A stretch of DNA of 64,000 nucleotides from Geothrix paludis (lineage in GTDB: Bacteria > Acidobacteriota > Holophagae > Holophagales > Holophagaceae): NCBI RefSeq assembly GCF_022808815.1, contig NZ_JAKZLC010000002.1:523236-587235 (forward strand). Reading direction: 5' to 3'. This document shows, in pieces, positions 18,377 through 29,240 of the stretch (the stretch's first letter is position 1; the number at the start of each line of letters is the position of its first letter). The translations under genes were made by a program, and so were the position numbers. The notes below the pieces were generated by a model. The model searched no databases. It saw only the letters and a program-made list of their open reading frames with translations, and was not told the DNA's origin.

Positions 18377-20389
18377 CTAGGGCCGGGGGTCCGCGGCCTC
18401 CAGCATCTCCCCGTACCGGCTGTCCCGAAGGATCCCTTCGAAGTCGCTGGAGGTGAGGATCTCCCGGATGGCGCGGACCTTGTCCTTGGCCTGGGCGTAG
18501 TAGGCCTGGGCGATGCGGAAGCCCATGAAGTAGCCGAGGTCCGCCGGATGCCCCTCGCGCTGGCTGCTGCCGTAGAGCCAGCGGGAGGCGTCCGTCCCAC
18601 CCATCTCTGCCCGGAACTTCCGCCAGAGCTCCGCCTCGTGCGCGTAGCCGTAGGCGTAGGCGGCCTGGTTGAAGGTGCCCTCGGCGATGAGCGAGGCGAG
18701 GAAGTCCGCGGAGCCCTCGTGGAAGGCCTTCCCAAGCAGCGTGCGCGTCTCGTGGGTCTGCTGGAAGTGGATCAGTTCGTGGGCCACGATGCTGGGCAGG
18801 TCCGCGGGGGTGTGGAGGACCTCCCGGTGCCAGGGGCCCATCTCGTCCATGGGCACGCCGGGCCCCCCTCCGAACAGGTCGACGCCCAGCAGCAGGCCGT
18901 TGGGCGATGAGGTCCCGCCCGAGTCCAGCGCCCCCACCACGAAATAGACGTCGGGGAACATCGCGTCGGCATAGAGCGCCTTGAAGGCCCAGAAGGAGCG
19001 CCGCGCGACAGCCTCCACCCCGGCGGCCTTCAGGGTGTTCCCGCGGATGGCGGCGAAGTAGCGCGGGTGCCGCTGGATGGCGTCGAGGAGGTTGGCGGCG
19101 CTCCGGATGCGGTTCGGGATGAAGTCCTGCAGCCCGGCGCTGCCCCGGTCGAGGTACTCCCGCCTCAGGAGGCCCGCGGGATCCGGAGAGGCCGGGAGCT
19201 TTGCGTAGGCCTTCCAGAAGAGGTCCACATCGGTGGCGATGAACCGCGCCCCATCGGGATCCGAATGGACGGCCCGGAAGCGCCGCGCGTTGGCTTCCGC
19301 CGCGGCCAGCACTCCTGACCAGCGGGGATCGGCGTGGAGCGAGGCCAGGTCGGCGTCCTCCCGGAGGGCGGCCGCCTCGTGGAAGCCCTGATCCAGGGCC
19401 TTCTGGAGCAGGCCGAAGGCGGCGTCCCCGTGCCCCGCCAGGGCATGGGCGCAGGCCCCCTGGTAGGGGTGCTGGGCGCCCTTCAACCCGGCCGCGAGGG
19501 CCCGGTCGTAGAGGTCGGCGGCGCAGGCCGGATCCTTGGCGAGGAGGGCCCGGTGCCCCTGCTGGGCGAACTCCGCCGCGGAGGGGGCCAGCGGCGCCTC
19601 GGCCTGGGCCCGCAGGGCCGCGTAGGCCTCCGCCAGGGCCGTGAGGAGGTCCGCCTGGGCGTGGAGGTCCTCCGTCCCGCGGAAGGCCGAGGAGGCATGG
19701 GGCTCCAGGGCGCGCACGGCCTTCTCCCAGACGGGCCAGGCCGGCAGGGTCCGGATGCGCCCGCCCACCATGGCGCCGAAGGCCTGGAGGAGGTAGGCCT
19801 CGCTGCGGGGTTCCGGCGACCGGCCCGGCTGGACGGCCTCCACGAAGACGGGGACGATCATGTCGGCCACGGCGGCGGGCCGGGGTCCGAAGCCCAGGCG
19901 CGCCGCGACCCAGGCCTCGCTGCCCACCACGCCCAGCGCGGAATCCGCCGGGAACCAAGTGCCGGTGACGGGGTCCCGCACCTCCAGCCAGCGATGGTCG
20001 TTGTGCCGGTAGCCGAAGACGCTGAAGCCCTTCCCGCTCTCGGCCACCTTGGCCCGGGCCGAGGCCTGGCGGCGCTCCGAGGGGGCCTGGAGGTTGATCT
20101 CCTGTACCCAGCGGGACTCGAAGCCGCCGGCTTTCAGCAGGTTCTGGAGCACCCTGGCATGGTCGGCGCAGTTGCCCATGCCCCGCGCCAGGATCTCGTC
20201 CACCGTGCGGTTCCGGTAGTCCGTGGCCACCCAGGGCATGCGCTGGTGGAGGTGGTCCACCAGGGCCCGCACCCGGGCCTCCGCCGTCCCCGGCCGCGCC
20301 AGGACGGCCATGGCCTCGGTCCGCGGCAAGGCCGGCGTCTCCTGGGCCACCAGGAGCGCGGGCGGGAGCAGCAGCATCAAACGCTTCAT
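18377..20389 (-). CDS. secreted fusion protein: transglutaminase-like domain, TPR-like middle, HExxH metallopeptidase-like domain
   Basis: A 670-residue protein with a signal peptide (MKRLMLLLPPALLVAQ). Residues about 60-165 form a transglutaminase-like fold with Cys in GNCADHARVL, His in NDHRWLEVRD and Asp in WFPADSALG. The middle (about 270-370) has TPR-like helical repeats (LYDRALAAGLKGAQHPYQGA). The C-terminal 250 residues contain a zinc-protease motif, AHELIHFQQT, followed by EGSADFLASLI, as in DUF2268-type predicted peptidases. Joining a cysteine-protease-like fold to a metallopeptidase-like fold is unusual. It overlaps the preceding gene by 4 nt (ATGA). Confidence 0.7.
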   Translation of the reverse strand: MKRLMLLLPPALLVAQETPALPRTEAMAVLARPGTAEARVRALVDHLHQRMPWVATDYRNRTVDEILARGMGNCADHARVLQNLLKAGGFESRWVQEINLQAPSERRQASARAKVAESGKGFSVFGYRHNDHRWLEVRDPVTGTWFPADSALGVVGSEAWVAARLGFGPRPAAVADMIVPVFVEAVQPGRSPEPRSEAYLLQAFGAMVGGRIRTLPAWPVWEKAVRALEPHASSAFRGTEDLHAQADLLTALAEAYAALRAQAEAPLAPSAAEFAQQGHRALLAKDPACAADLYDRALAAGLKGAQHPYQGACAHALAGHGDAAFGLLQKALDQGFHEAAALREDADLASLHADPRWSGVLAAAEANARRFRAVHSDPDGARFIATDVDLFWKAYAKLPASPDPAGLLRREYLDRGSAGLQDFIPNRIRSAANLLDAIQRHPRYFAAIRGNTLKAAGVEAVARRSFWAFKALYADAMFPDVYFVVGALDSGGTSSPNGLLLGVDLFGGGPGVPMDEMGPWHREVLHTPADLPSIVAHELIHFQQTHETRTLLGKAFHEGSADFLASLIAEGTFNQAAYAYGYAHEAELWRKFRAEMGGTDASRWLYGSSQREGHPADLGYFMGFRIAQAYYAQAKDKVRAIREILTSSDFEGILRDSRYGEMLEAADPRP

Positions 20390-21564
20390 GGCCGGGCCCA
20401 GAAGGCGGCGGGATCATGGGTGATGAGGCCTCCGGCGGCATCCCGGGCGGGTCGTGGCGGGAAGCCGAGGCCGTCCAGGGTCACGTAGCGGCGCTCGGCC
20501 CGGGACTCGTAGCCGTAGGCGCTCTCCACCGGGCAGGTGATCCGCACCAGGTTCTTGGCCATGTAGGCCTTGTAGGTGGCCGGGCTCTCGGGGCGCCCGT
20601 TCCAGTTGGCGCCCTTCGAGAGCTCCAGGGGCCCACCGGTGACGAGGCGCTCGCGCACCTCGGCGATGGCGAGGGGGCGGCCCTGGCCGTCCGTGAAATA
20701 CGCCTCCATGGTGGGATCCATGTAGAGCCACTGACTCAGGTCGTTGGACCACACGGTGGTGATCACGTGGCAGTCCGGGTCCTTCTCATCCAGGGGCTGG
20801 CAGGTGACCTGGCGGGACTTGAAGCCCATGGCAAGGTAGGCCTCGTTGAGGATGGTGGCCATCATGCGGCAGTTGATCCCGCGCTTCTCCATGCGGCAGA
20901 CCTCCAGCAGGTGCAGAGCGTTCATGGGCTCGGGGTTCTTGGAGTTGCCGTCGTGGCGGACCTGGGCGTGGACCCAGTGCATGAGGTTCACGATCCGCTC
21001 GAACTCGGGGCCGCTGCCGGCCACCTCGTCCAGGCGGCAGACCTTCCGCAGGGCCACCAGGTCCGGCGCGTCCTTGGCCTGGTAGGCGAAGGCCGGGGCC
21101 GGGCTGCCGGCGCCGGGCCCGTAGTCCTGGAAGTGCCGGAGGATCCCCACGAAGTCGCCCCGCGAGCGCACGATGCCCTCGAGCCAGAGGAAGCCCGACT
21201 CCTTCCGTAGGGGATCCAGGTCCGTGTCCGCGCTGAAGGTCGTCCAGTCCTTGAGGCCCTCGCCGACTGCCGTGCCCAGGAAGGCCAGGGCCTCGCCGCG
21301 GCGGCCCAGGAGCGAGGCCGCGCAGGCCATGTTGTAGTGCACGCCCGCCCGGGTCTCGGCGCCGAGCTGCGTGAAGCCGGGGGACTGGGCCCGGGCGGCC
21401 AGGACCTTCAGGGCCTCCTCGAACTTCTTCTCTTTCCACAGGTCCTGGATGTGGACGTTCTCCGCCTGAAGCTCCTGAGGCGGCGGGGGCACCTGGGCCC
21501 ATAGGGCGGTCGAAATGAACACGGCGAAAGCCAGGCCCAGCAGGGCCAGCCGGAATCGGCGCAT
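20386..21564 (-). CDS. secreted TPR and transglutaminase-like protein
   Basis: A 392-residue protein with an N-terminal signal sequence (LALLGLAFAVFISTALWAQ), one or two TPR-like repeats (HYNMACAASLLGRRGEALAFL) and a transglutaminase-like core with Cys in KRGINCRMMATILNEAYLAMG, His in DCHVITTVWSND and Asp in YMDPTMEAYF. The triad order fits the family. ATG 21564 has GGAGG upstream. Its stop overlaps the start of the larger transglutaminase/metallopeptidase gene, so the two are probably co-expressed and may act together in the periplasm. Confidence 0.7.
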   Translation of the reverse strand: MRRFRLALLGLAFAVFISTALWAQVPPPPQELQAENVHIQDLWKEKKFEEALKVLAARAQSPGFTQLGAETRAGVHYNMACAASLLGRRGEALAFLGTAVGEGLKDWTTFSADTDLDPLRKESGFLWLEGIVRSRGDFVGILRHFQDYGPGAGSPAPAFAYQAKDAPDLVALRKVCRLDEVAGSGPEFERIVNLMHWVHAQVRHDGNSKNPEPMNALHLLEVCRMEKRGINCRMMATILNEAYLAMGFKSRQVTCQPLDEKDPDCHVITTVWSNDLSQWLYMDPTMEAYFTDGQGRPLAIAEVRERLVTGGPLELSKGANWNGRPESPATYKAYMAKNLVRITCPVESAYGYESRAERRYVTLDGLGFPPRPARDAAGGLITHDPAAFWARP

Positions 21565-21631
21565 GGGGTCCTCCCTGTCATGGGATCCGATGGACCATTT
21601 ACGGAGCGCCGGGGCGCCGGATTAGAGCGCC

Positions 21632-22570
21632 CTAGTGGGAGGCGGTCGGGTCCGCCGCCTTCCCCCGCAGCCAGGGCGGCACGGGGGTGGCGCCGGTCTC
21701 GTGGCGGTAGAAGGCGGCGGTGATCTCGGCCCCCAGCAGCAGGATGGCGCAGCTGTAGTAGAGGAAGGTCAGGCCGGCCACGATGCCCAGCAGCGAGCCG
21801 TACATGATGCCCCAGGTCATGGTGTGCCGCAGGTAGACGCCGAAGCCCCACTTCGCCAGCCACCACAGGGCCGTGGAGATCCCCGCGCCCAGGAGGGCGT
21901 GGCGGAACTTCACGTGCAGGCGCGGGAGGTGCTGGAGCACCACCGTCACCACCACCAGGCCCAGCAGGGGCGCCAGGTAGGGCAGGAAGTCCGTCTGGCG
22001 GGCGGGCATGAACTTCCTCAGGGCGCCGCCCACCAGGAGGGCGAGGAAGATCACCAGGGTGAGCAGGCCCACCACCAGGAACGTCACCTGGCGCAGCAGG
22101 TGGTTCTTGCGGGTCTGCCGGTGCTTCTTGATGCGCAGGCCGAAGACGTGCGCCAGGCTCGTGTCCAGCTGGCTGATGCCCCAGTAGCTGCCGAAGAGCA
22201 GCACGACCCAGGACAGGCCCATGCCGCCGATCTTCTGGCTGTTGGCCACGGCGTCCACGACGAACTCGCGGGGCAGGTAGGGCACGATCTCCTGCAGCGT
22301 CTTCAGCGTGCCCGGCCCGTAGGCGCGGCTGCCCAGGATGGCGCCCAGCAGCTTGAAGAGCAGGGTGGACAGGGGCACCAGGCTGACGATCAACCAGAAG
22401 CTGAGCCCGGCGGCGTAGCTCAGGCAGTCGTCCTTGTGGTACTTGCCCAGCACCTCCATGGTGAAGGCCCCGGCCCGGCCCAGGGGCGGAACCGCCCGGG
22501 CGATCTCAAGCCAGATCCGCTCCAGGGTGGCGACCAGGTTCGCCCAATGACCCAGGACCTTCTCGACCAC
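21632..22570 (-). CDS. YihY/BrkB-family inner-membrane protein
   Basis: A 312-residue protein with six transmembrane helices and the family motifs DDCLSYAAGLSFWLIVSLVPL near the N-terminus and STALWWLAKWGFGVYL late in the chain. These proteins were once called ribonuclease BN, wrongly; their role, perhaps in envelope transport, is unsettled. GTG start at 22570 with AGGAG before it, 8 nt after a 66-residue membrane protein gene. Confidence 0.88.
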   Translation of the reverse strand: MVEKVLGHWANLVATLERIWLEIARAVPPLGRAGAFTMEVLGKYHKDDCLSYAAGLSFWLIVSLVPLSTLLFKLLGAILGSRAYGPGTLKTLQEIVPYLPREFVVDAVANSQKIGGMGLSWVVLLFGSYWGISQLDTSLAHVFGLRIKKHRQTRKNHLLRQVTFLVVGLLTLVIFLALLVGGALRKFMPARQTDFLPYLAPLLGLVVVTVVLQHLPRLHVKFRHALLGAGISTALWWLAKWGFGVYLRHTMTWGIMYGSLLGIVAGLTFLYYSCAILLLGAEITAAFYRHETGATPVPPWLRGKAADPTASH

Positions 22571-22578
22571 GGCGGCTC

Positions 22579-22779
22579 CTAGAAGCGGACGGGATGCCGG
22601 GGCAGCAGGTACATCAGCCAGGCCAGCGCCAGGCCGATGCCGATGAGACCCACCGCGTGCTTGAGGATCGAGGCCCGCGTCCGCTCCGGCCGCGTCGTCG
22701 GATGAAGGAGCCCCAGCACCAGGGAGATGCCGAGCCCCATGACGACGAAGTGGATGACGTGGCTGGAGAGAAAGCGCAT
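22579..22779 (-). CDS. small two-helix membrane protein
   Basis: 66 residues with two hydrophobic segments (VIHFVVMGLGISLVLGLL and AVGLIGIGLALAWLMYLL) separated by a basic loop. I do not recognise it. The short spacing to the YihY gene suggests one transcript. Upstream lies a heptad-repeat element, then lon. Confidence 0.6.
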   Translation of the reverse strand: MRFLSSHVIHFVVMGLGISLVLGLLHPTTRPERTRASILKHAVGLIGIGLALAWLMYLLPRHPVRF

Positions 22780-22790
22780 GGAATCAGGCT

Positions 22791-22856
22791 ATCAGCTATC
22801 AGCTATCAGCTGTCAGCCAGGACGAGGCCGTCGCTGATAGCTGAGAGCTGACAGCT
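22791..22856. repeat. intergenic heptad repeat forming an imperfect hairpin
   Basis: Tandem copies of ATCAGCT (three, plus a GTCAGC variant) are followed 15 bp later by the same motif in reverse (GCTGATAGCT, GCTGACAGCT), so the element folds back on itself. It fills the gap between the 3' end of lon and the 66-residue membrane protein gene. The same heptad in the other orientation occurs at 42864-42905. Confidence 0.8.
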
Positions 22857-25271
<2,415 letters not shown>

Positions 25272-25285
25272 AGGTTTTCCCTTCT

Positions 25286-26530
25286 TCAGCCCGCGGCGGA
25301 GATGGGCTGGGAGGGCAGACCCAGCACCTCTTCCACCTTCTGGCGGGTGATGCGCAGGGACTCACGCGAGGTGCGCTTGTCCGAAGGCAGCTCGTACATG
25401 GGCTCCAGCAGGATCTGCTCGACGAGGCTGCGCAACCCGCGGGCGCCCAGCTTGCGGGTGAGGGCCTGCTCGGCGATGGCGTCGATGGCGCCGTCCTCGA
25501 AGGTCAGGTCCACGTCGTCCATGTCGAAGAGCTTCACGAACTGCTTGGTGATGGCGTTCTTGGGCTGGGTGAGGATGGCCACCAGGGCCTCCCGGTCCAG
25601 GGGCGAGAGGCCCGCCACCACGGGCAGGCGGCCCACCAGCTCGGGGATGAGGCCGAACTTGATGATGTCCTCGGGCTCCACCAGGCGCAGCAGGTTCTCC
25701 TTGTCCTCCTTGGACGAGGGCGTGGAGCCGAAGCCCACGGCCTTGGCCCGGATGCGCTGCTTGATGATGTCCTCGATGCCCACGAAGGCGCCGCCACAGA
25801 TGAACAGGATGTTGCTCGTGTCCAGCTGGATGAACTCCTGGTGGGGGTGCTTGCGTCCGCCCTGCGGGGGAACGTTGGCGACCGTGCCCTCCACCAGCTT
25901 CAGGAGGGCCTGCTGCACGCCCTCGCCGCTCACGTCGCGGGTGATGCTGGGGTTCTCGCTCTTGCGGCCCACCTTGTCGATCTCGTCGATGAAGACGATG
26001 CCGCGCTGGGCCCGCTCCACGTCGTAGTTGGCGGCCTGGAGCAGCTTGGTGAGGATGTTCTCCACGTCCTCGCCCACGTAGCCGGCTTCCGTCAGCGTGG
26101 TGGCGTCGGCCATGGCCAGGGGCACGTCCAGGAAGCGTGCCAGGGTCTGGGCCAGCAGGGTCTTGCCCGTGCCCGTGGGGCCCAGCAGCAGGATGTTGCT
26201 CTTGGAGAGCTCCACCTCGGGGCCGCCCAGGGCCTTCCGGGGGGTGACGATGCGCTTGTAGTGGTTGTAGACCGCCACGGAGAGGCGCTTCTTGGCAGCC
26301 TCCTGGCCGATGACGTAGTCATCCAGAAAGGCCTTGATCTCCTTCGGGCGGCTGAGCCGGGCGTCGGGCTTGCCCAGGGGCTTGCCCTGGCGGCTCATGC
26401 GCAGCTGGAGCTGGCCCGCCTCCAGGCACTCGTTGCAGATGAACGCCTCCGGTCCCGCGAGGAGCTGCTCCACCTCGTGGGGCTCCTTGCCGCAGAAGGA
26501 GCATTTCTGCTCGCGCTTGTACTTGTTCAT
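25286..26530 (-). CDS. clpX: ATP-dependent Clp protease ATP-binding subunit ClpX
   Basis: A 414-residue unfoldase. The N-terminal zinc-binding domain has paired cysteines (CSFCGKE, then FICNECLE), the AAA+ domain has Walker [13 protein letters not shown] and Walker [11 protein letters not shown], and the C-terminal domain ends normally. ClpX feeds substrates to ClpP; clpP and tig, often adjacent in other genomes, are not in this window. It sits between greA and lon. Confidence 0.97.
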   Translation of the reverse strand: MNKYKREQKCSFCGKEPHEVEQLLAGPEAFICNECLEAGQLQLRMSRQGKPLGKPDARLSRPKEIKAFLDDYVIGQEAAKKRLSVAVYNHYKRIVTPRKALGGPEVELSKSNILLLGPTGTGKTLLAQTLARFLDVPLAMADATTLTEAGYVGEDVENILTKLLQAANYDVERAQRGIVFIDEIDKVGRKSENPSITRDVSGEGVQQALLKLVEGTVANVPPQGGRKHPHQEFIQLDTSNILFICGGAFVGIEDIIKQRIRAKAVGFGSTPSSKEDKENLLRLVEPEDIIKFGLIPELVGRLPVVAGLSPLDREALVAILTQPKNAITKQFVKLFDMDDVDLTFEDGAIDAIAEQALTRKLGARGLRSLVEQILLEPMYELPSDKRTSRESLRITRQKVEEVLGLPSQPISAAG

Positions 26531-26548
26531 GGCGGGACCTCGCCGGAC

Positions 26549-27019
26549 CTAGGCTACATCGTGAATGGTCTTCAGTTCCAGGATCTCGAAGCGCCGGACG
26601 CCCGCCGGGATCTGAACCCGCACCTCGTTGCCCTCCTCCTGGCCCACCAGCGCCATGCCGATGGGGGAGCTGATGCTGAGATGCTGGGGATGGCCGTCGA
26701 GTTCCTCAGGAAGCACCAGCTTGAAGGTGAACTCCTCCTCGGAATCCAGGTCCAGGATCGTGACTTTGGACCCGTAGGCGGCCCGGGTCTTGGGCAGGCG
26801 GCTGATGTCCAGGCTGGCCACCTCGGAGATGCGCTTCTCCAGCGTCACCAGCTTGTTCTGGAACATGTCCCGCTTGGCGAGGGCCTGTTCGTATTCGGCG
26901 TTCTCGGACAGGTCGCCCTGGCCGGCGGCCCGGGCGATCTCCTGGGGGATGTCCACCAGGAGGGCCTGCTTGACGGTCTTGAGTTCCTGTTCGAGCTTCG
27001 CAAGCACGTGCTTGGGCAT
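26549..27019 (-). CDS. greA: transcription elongation factor GreA
   Basis: 156 residues, the normal size. The N-terminal coiled coil carries the acidic tip GDLSENAEYEQA, which reaches the RNA polymerase active site to trigger transcript cleavage, and the C-terminal FKBP-like domain has SPIGMALVGQEEGNEV. I chose ATG 27019 (MPKHVLAKL) because it matches GreA proteins; the longer reading from 27046 adds nine unlikely residues that start next to the upstream terminator. Confidence 0.95.
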   Translation of the reverse strand: MPKHVLAKLEQELKTVKQALLVDIPQEIARAAGQGDLSENAEYEQALAKRDMFQNKLVTLEKRISEVASLDISRLPKTRAAYGSKVTILDLDSEEEFTFKLVLPEELDGHPQHLSISSPIGMALVGQEEGNEVRVQIPAGVRRFEILELKTIHDVA

Positions 27020-27044
27020 GGGGGGTGTCCTGGTAAAGGGGGTC

Positions 27045-27072
27045 AAAAAAAATGGCGGGCCGAAGGGGCCCG
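27045..27072 (-). terminator. Rho-independent terminator after lpxL-type gene
   Basis: On the minus strand a 6-bp GC stem (27072-27067 with 27061-27056) with a 5-nt loop is followed by eight T residues, directly after the stop codon of the acyltransferase gene. It separates that gene from greA. Confidence 0.8.
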
Positions 27073-27073
27073 G

Positions 27074-28054
27074 TCAGGCAAGGGGTGGTTGGATCGATTC
27101 TACCCACTCCCCGGGCGGAAGCGGAGCCGGGAGGGGATGGCCTTCCCCCGGGCGGGTCTTGAAACGGCGGTGCATCCAGAACCACCAGCGGGGGTCCTTG
27201 CGGATCTGGGCCTCGATGCGGGCGGTCATGAGCTGGGTGGCCACCCAGGCATCCCGTGCCGCGTCCCCGGTGACGGGCACGTGGAAGGCGGGCTCGAAGC
27301 GCACGGTGGTGGTGCCATCGGGGTTGGGCCAGCTGAAGACCGGAAGCACGGGCAGGTCGTAGCGGGCGGCCAGGCTGCCGGCGGTGGAGAAGGTGGAGGC
27401 CCACTGGCCCAGGAAGCGGACGAACACGCCGCTGGTGAGGGCGTCCTGGTCCAGCAGGAAGCCCACGCCCCGCCCCGACCTGAGGGCCTTCAGCGTGTCG
27501 CGCATGGCGCCGTCCTTGAGGATCACCCGGTTGCCGAACCGGGTGCGGAAGGCCAGGGAGATGGGCTCCAGCAGCGGGTTGTCCAGCTCCCGCCCGATGG
27601 CGTCAATGGTACGGCCGAGGCGGCTCTGGGCCAGGGCGACAGCCTCCCAGTTGCCGTAGTGGCCCGTGAGCTGGATGAAGCCCTTGCCCGCGGCCTGGAC
27701 GGCATCGAAATGCTCCAGTCCCTCGACCTTGATCCAGCGGTCCAATTCCTCGGGCGTGGCGTGGCGCAGGCGGAGGAGGCTCACGAAGAGGCCCCCGAAG
27801 TGGCGGAAGCAGGCCAGGGAGAGGGCCCGGGTCTCCGCCTCGGAGAGGTCGAGATCCGCGAAGCGCAGGTTCTCCCGGACGATGCGGCGGTGCCGGGGAT
27901 CCACCAGGTAGAACAGCGTGCCCGCCCCCTCGCCCAGGGTCTGGACGGTGGTCATGGGCAGGCGGCCGAGGATCCCGTCCAGCAGGCGGAACAGCCCGTA
28001 CTCCAGGCGGTGCCGGAGCTTGGGTCGGGGGGTCTGCGGGGGGGTGGGGGTCAA
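27074..28054 (-). CDS. LpxL/HtrB-type lipid A acyltransferase
   Basis: A 326-residue member of the bacterial lipid A acyltransferase family, which adds secondary acyl chains to lipid A at the inner membrane. The catalytic His/Glu pair is in TGHYGNWEAVA, with the usual IGRELDNP and DGAMRDTLKALRSGRGVGFLLDQ motifs downstream. The start is uncertain: a TTG at 28054 gives the best N-terminus (RHRLEYGLFRLL) but no ribosome-binding site is visible and a terminator lies immediately upstream. Confidence 0.85.
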   Translation of the reverse strand: MTPTPPQTPRPKLRHRLEYGLFRLLDGILGRLPMTTVQTLGEGAGTLFYLVDPRHRRIVRENLRFADLDLSEAETRALSLACFRHFGGLFVSLLRLRHATPEELDRWIKVEGLEHFDAVQAAGKGFIQLTGHYGNWEAVALAQSRLGRTIDAIGRELDNPLLEPISLAFRTRFGNRVILKDGAMRDTLKALRSGRGVGFLLDQDALTSGVFVRFLGQWASTFSTAGSLAARYDLPVLPVFSWPNPDGTTTVRFEPAFHVPVTGDAARDAWVATQLMTARIEAQIRKDPRWWFWMHRRFKTRPGEGHPLPAPLPPGEWVESIQPPLA

Positions 28055-28063
28055 GTCGGCCCT

Positions 28064-28094
28064 AAAAAAAGGGGCGCCTCGGGTGACGAGGCGC
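28064..28094 (-). terminator. Rho-independent terminator after the GT9 gene
   Basis: An 8-bp perfect stem (28094-28087 with 28081-28074) and 5-nt loop, then CCC and seven T residues on the minus strand. It lies 27 nt after the GT9 stop and only 9 nt before the proposed TTG start of the lpxL-type gene. Confidence 0.85.
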
Positions 28095-28121
28095 GGAAAT
28101 TCAGTCTAGCAGGAACCTCGC

Positions 28122-29240
28122 TCAGGATTCCTTCATCAGCATTTCCAACACTTCCAACACCCTCGCCGGAGAGATCCGGTGGGCGCTGGAGCCGTGGGTG
28201 GGAAAGCCGCCCGGAGCCGCCGGATCGCAGTCCACATCCGGCCCCCGCAGGGGCAGGGCCCGGGGCCCAATGGGGTTCACCCAGACCTCGGGGCTGGGCC
28301 CGAAGAGGGTGACCGTGGGCCTTCCCGTGGCGGCGGCCGTGTGGGCCAGGCCCGTGTCGATGGCCACGTTGCCCTGGGCCGCGGCCTGGATGGCGCAGGC
28401 TTCGGGGAGGGTGGTCTTCCCGGCCAGGTTCAGGGCCCCGGGGACGGCGCCCGCCAGGGCCTCGCCCAGGGGCACCTCGTCGGGTCCGCCCAGCAGCACC
28501 GGACGGAAGCCCTGCCCCTGGAGCAGGCGCATCAGCTCCGGCCAGGTGTGATCCTCGGGGAACCAGCGCTTGCCGAAGCCGCGGGTGCCGAAGGCCAGGG
28601 TGACGTAGGGCTCCCCGCCCCAGCCCTCGGCCCGCAGCTTGTCCGGCCCCTTGTGCCCGCCCAGCAGGGCCGGGGTCAGGGGCAGCCAGAGGGCCCGATC
28701 GTCGCCCGTGAGGGCTTCGAGCAGAGGCTGGATGCGGGTGGCGATGTGGAGGGGCAGGTTCCGGTAGCGGATGCTGTGGTGGTACAGCAGGCGCAGGTGG
28801 TTGTCGGCGATGCCGGCCCGGAGGGGCACCCGGCTCAGCCAGGCGGCGAAGGGCAGGCGGGCGCTCTGGGAGAGGTTCAGGAAGGCCGCGGGCGGGCGCT
28901 TCCGCCAGCCCCGCACCAGGGCCCAGGGGTCGGGTTTGGCCGCCCCGCCGCCCTCGATGTGGGCCTCGGCGATGAAGGCGGGATCGGCCTCGGAGAGCAG
29001 GGCGGCTCCGATGTGGTGGCCCACTGCGATCCAGCGGAGCTGCACGCCCCGCTCTGCCGCCACGGCGTTCCAGTGGTGCTGGAGGGTGCCCAGGAAGGGC
29101 AGCGTCATCACCACGTCGCCCAGCTGGCGTGGGAAGCGGATCCACACCTCCGGGGCCGCGCCTCCGGCCAGGGCCCGGTCGAAGTGGGTCAGGGCCGGGT
29201 GGCGGCCGGCGCTCAGGTCGCCTCCGCGACCGGCGTTCAC
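28122..29240 (-). CDS. glycosyltransferase family 9 (heptosyltransferase-like)
   Basis: A 372-residue GT-B glycosyltransferase of the ADP-heptose:LPS heptosyltransferase family, which builds the LPS inner core on the cytoplasmic face. Family features include the N-terminal RFPRQLGDVVMTLPFLGTL, the nucleotide-sugar region TLAFGTRGFGKRWFPEDHTW and GFRPVLLGGPDE, and the acceptor segment AIDTGLAHTAAATGRPTVTLFGPS. The GTG start at 29240 overlaps the end of the arginine deiminase gene by 4 nt. Confidence 0.88.
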   Translation of the reverse strand: MNAGRGGDLSAGRHPALTHFDRALAGGAAPEVWIRFPRQLGDVVMTLPFLGTLQHHWNAVAAERGVQLRWIAVGHHIGAALLSEADPAFIAEAHIEGGGAAKPDPWALVRGWRKRPPAAFLNLSQSARLPFAAWLSRVPLRAGIADNHLRLLYHHSIRYRNLPLHIATRIQPLLEALTGDDRALWLPLTPALLGGHKGPDKLRAEGWGGEPYVTLAFGTRGFGKRWFPEDHTWPELMRLLQGQGFRPVLLGGPDEVPLGEALAGAVPGALNLAGKTTLPEACAIQAAAQGNVAIDTGLAHTAAATGRPTVTLFGPSPEVWVNPIGPRALPLRGPDVDCDPAAPGGFPTHGSSAHRISPARVLEVLEMLMKES

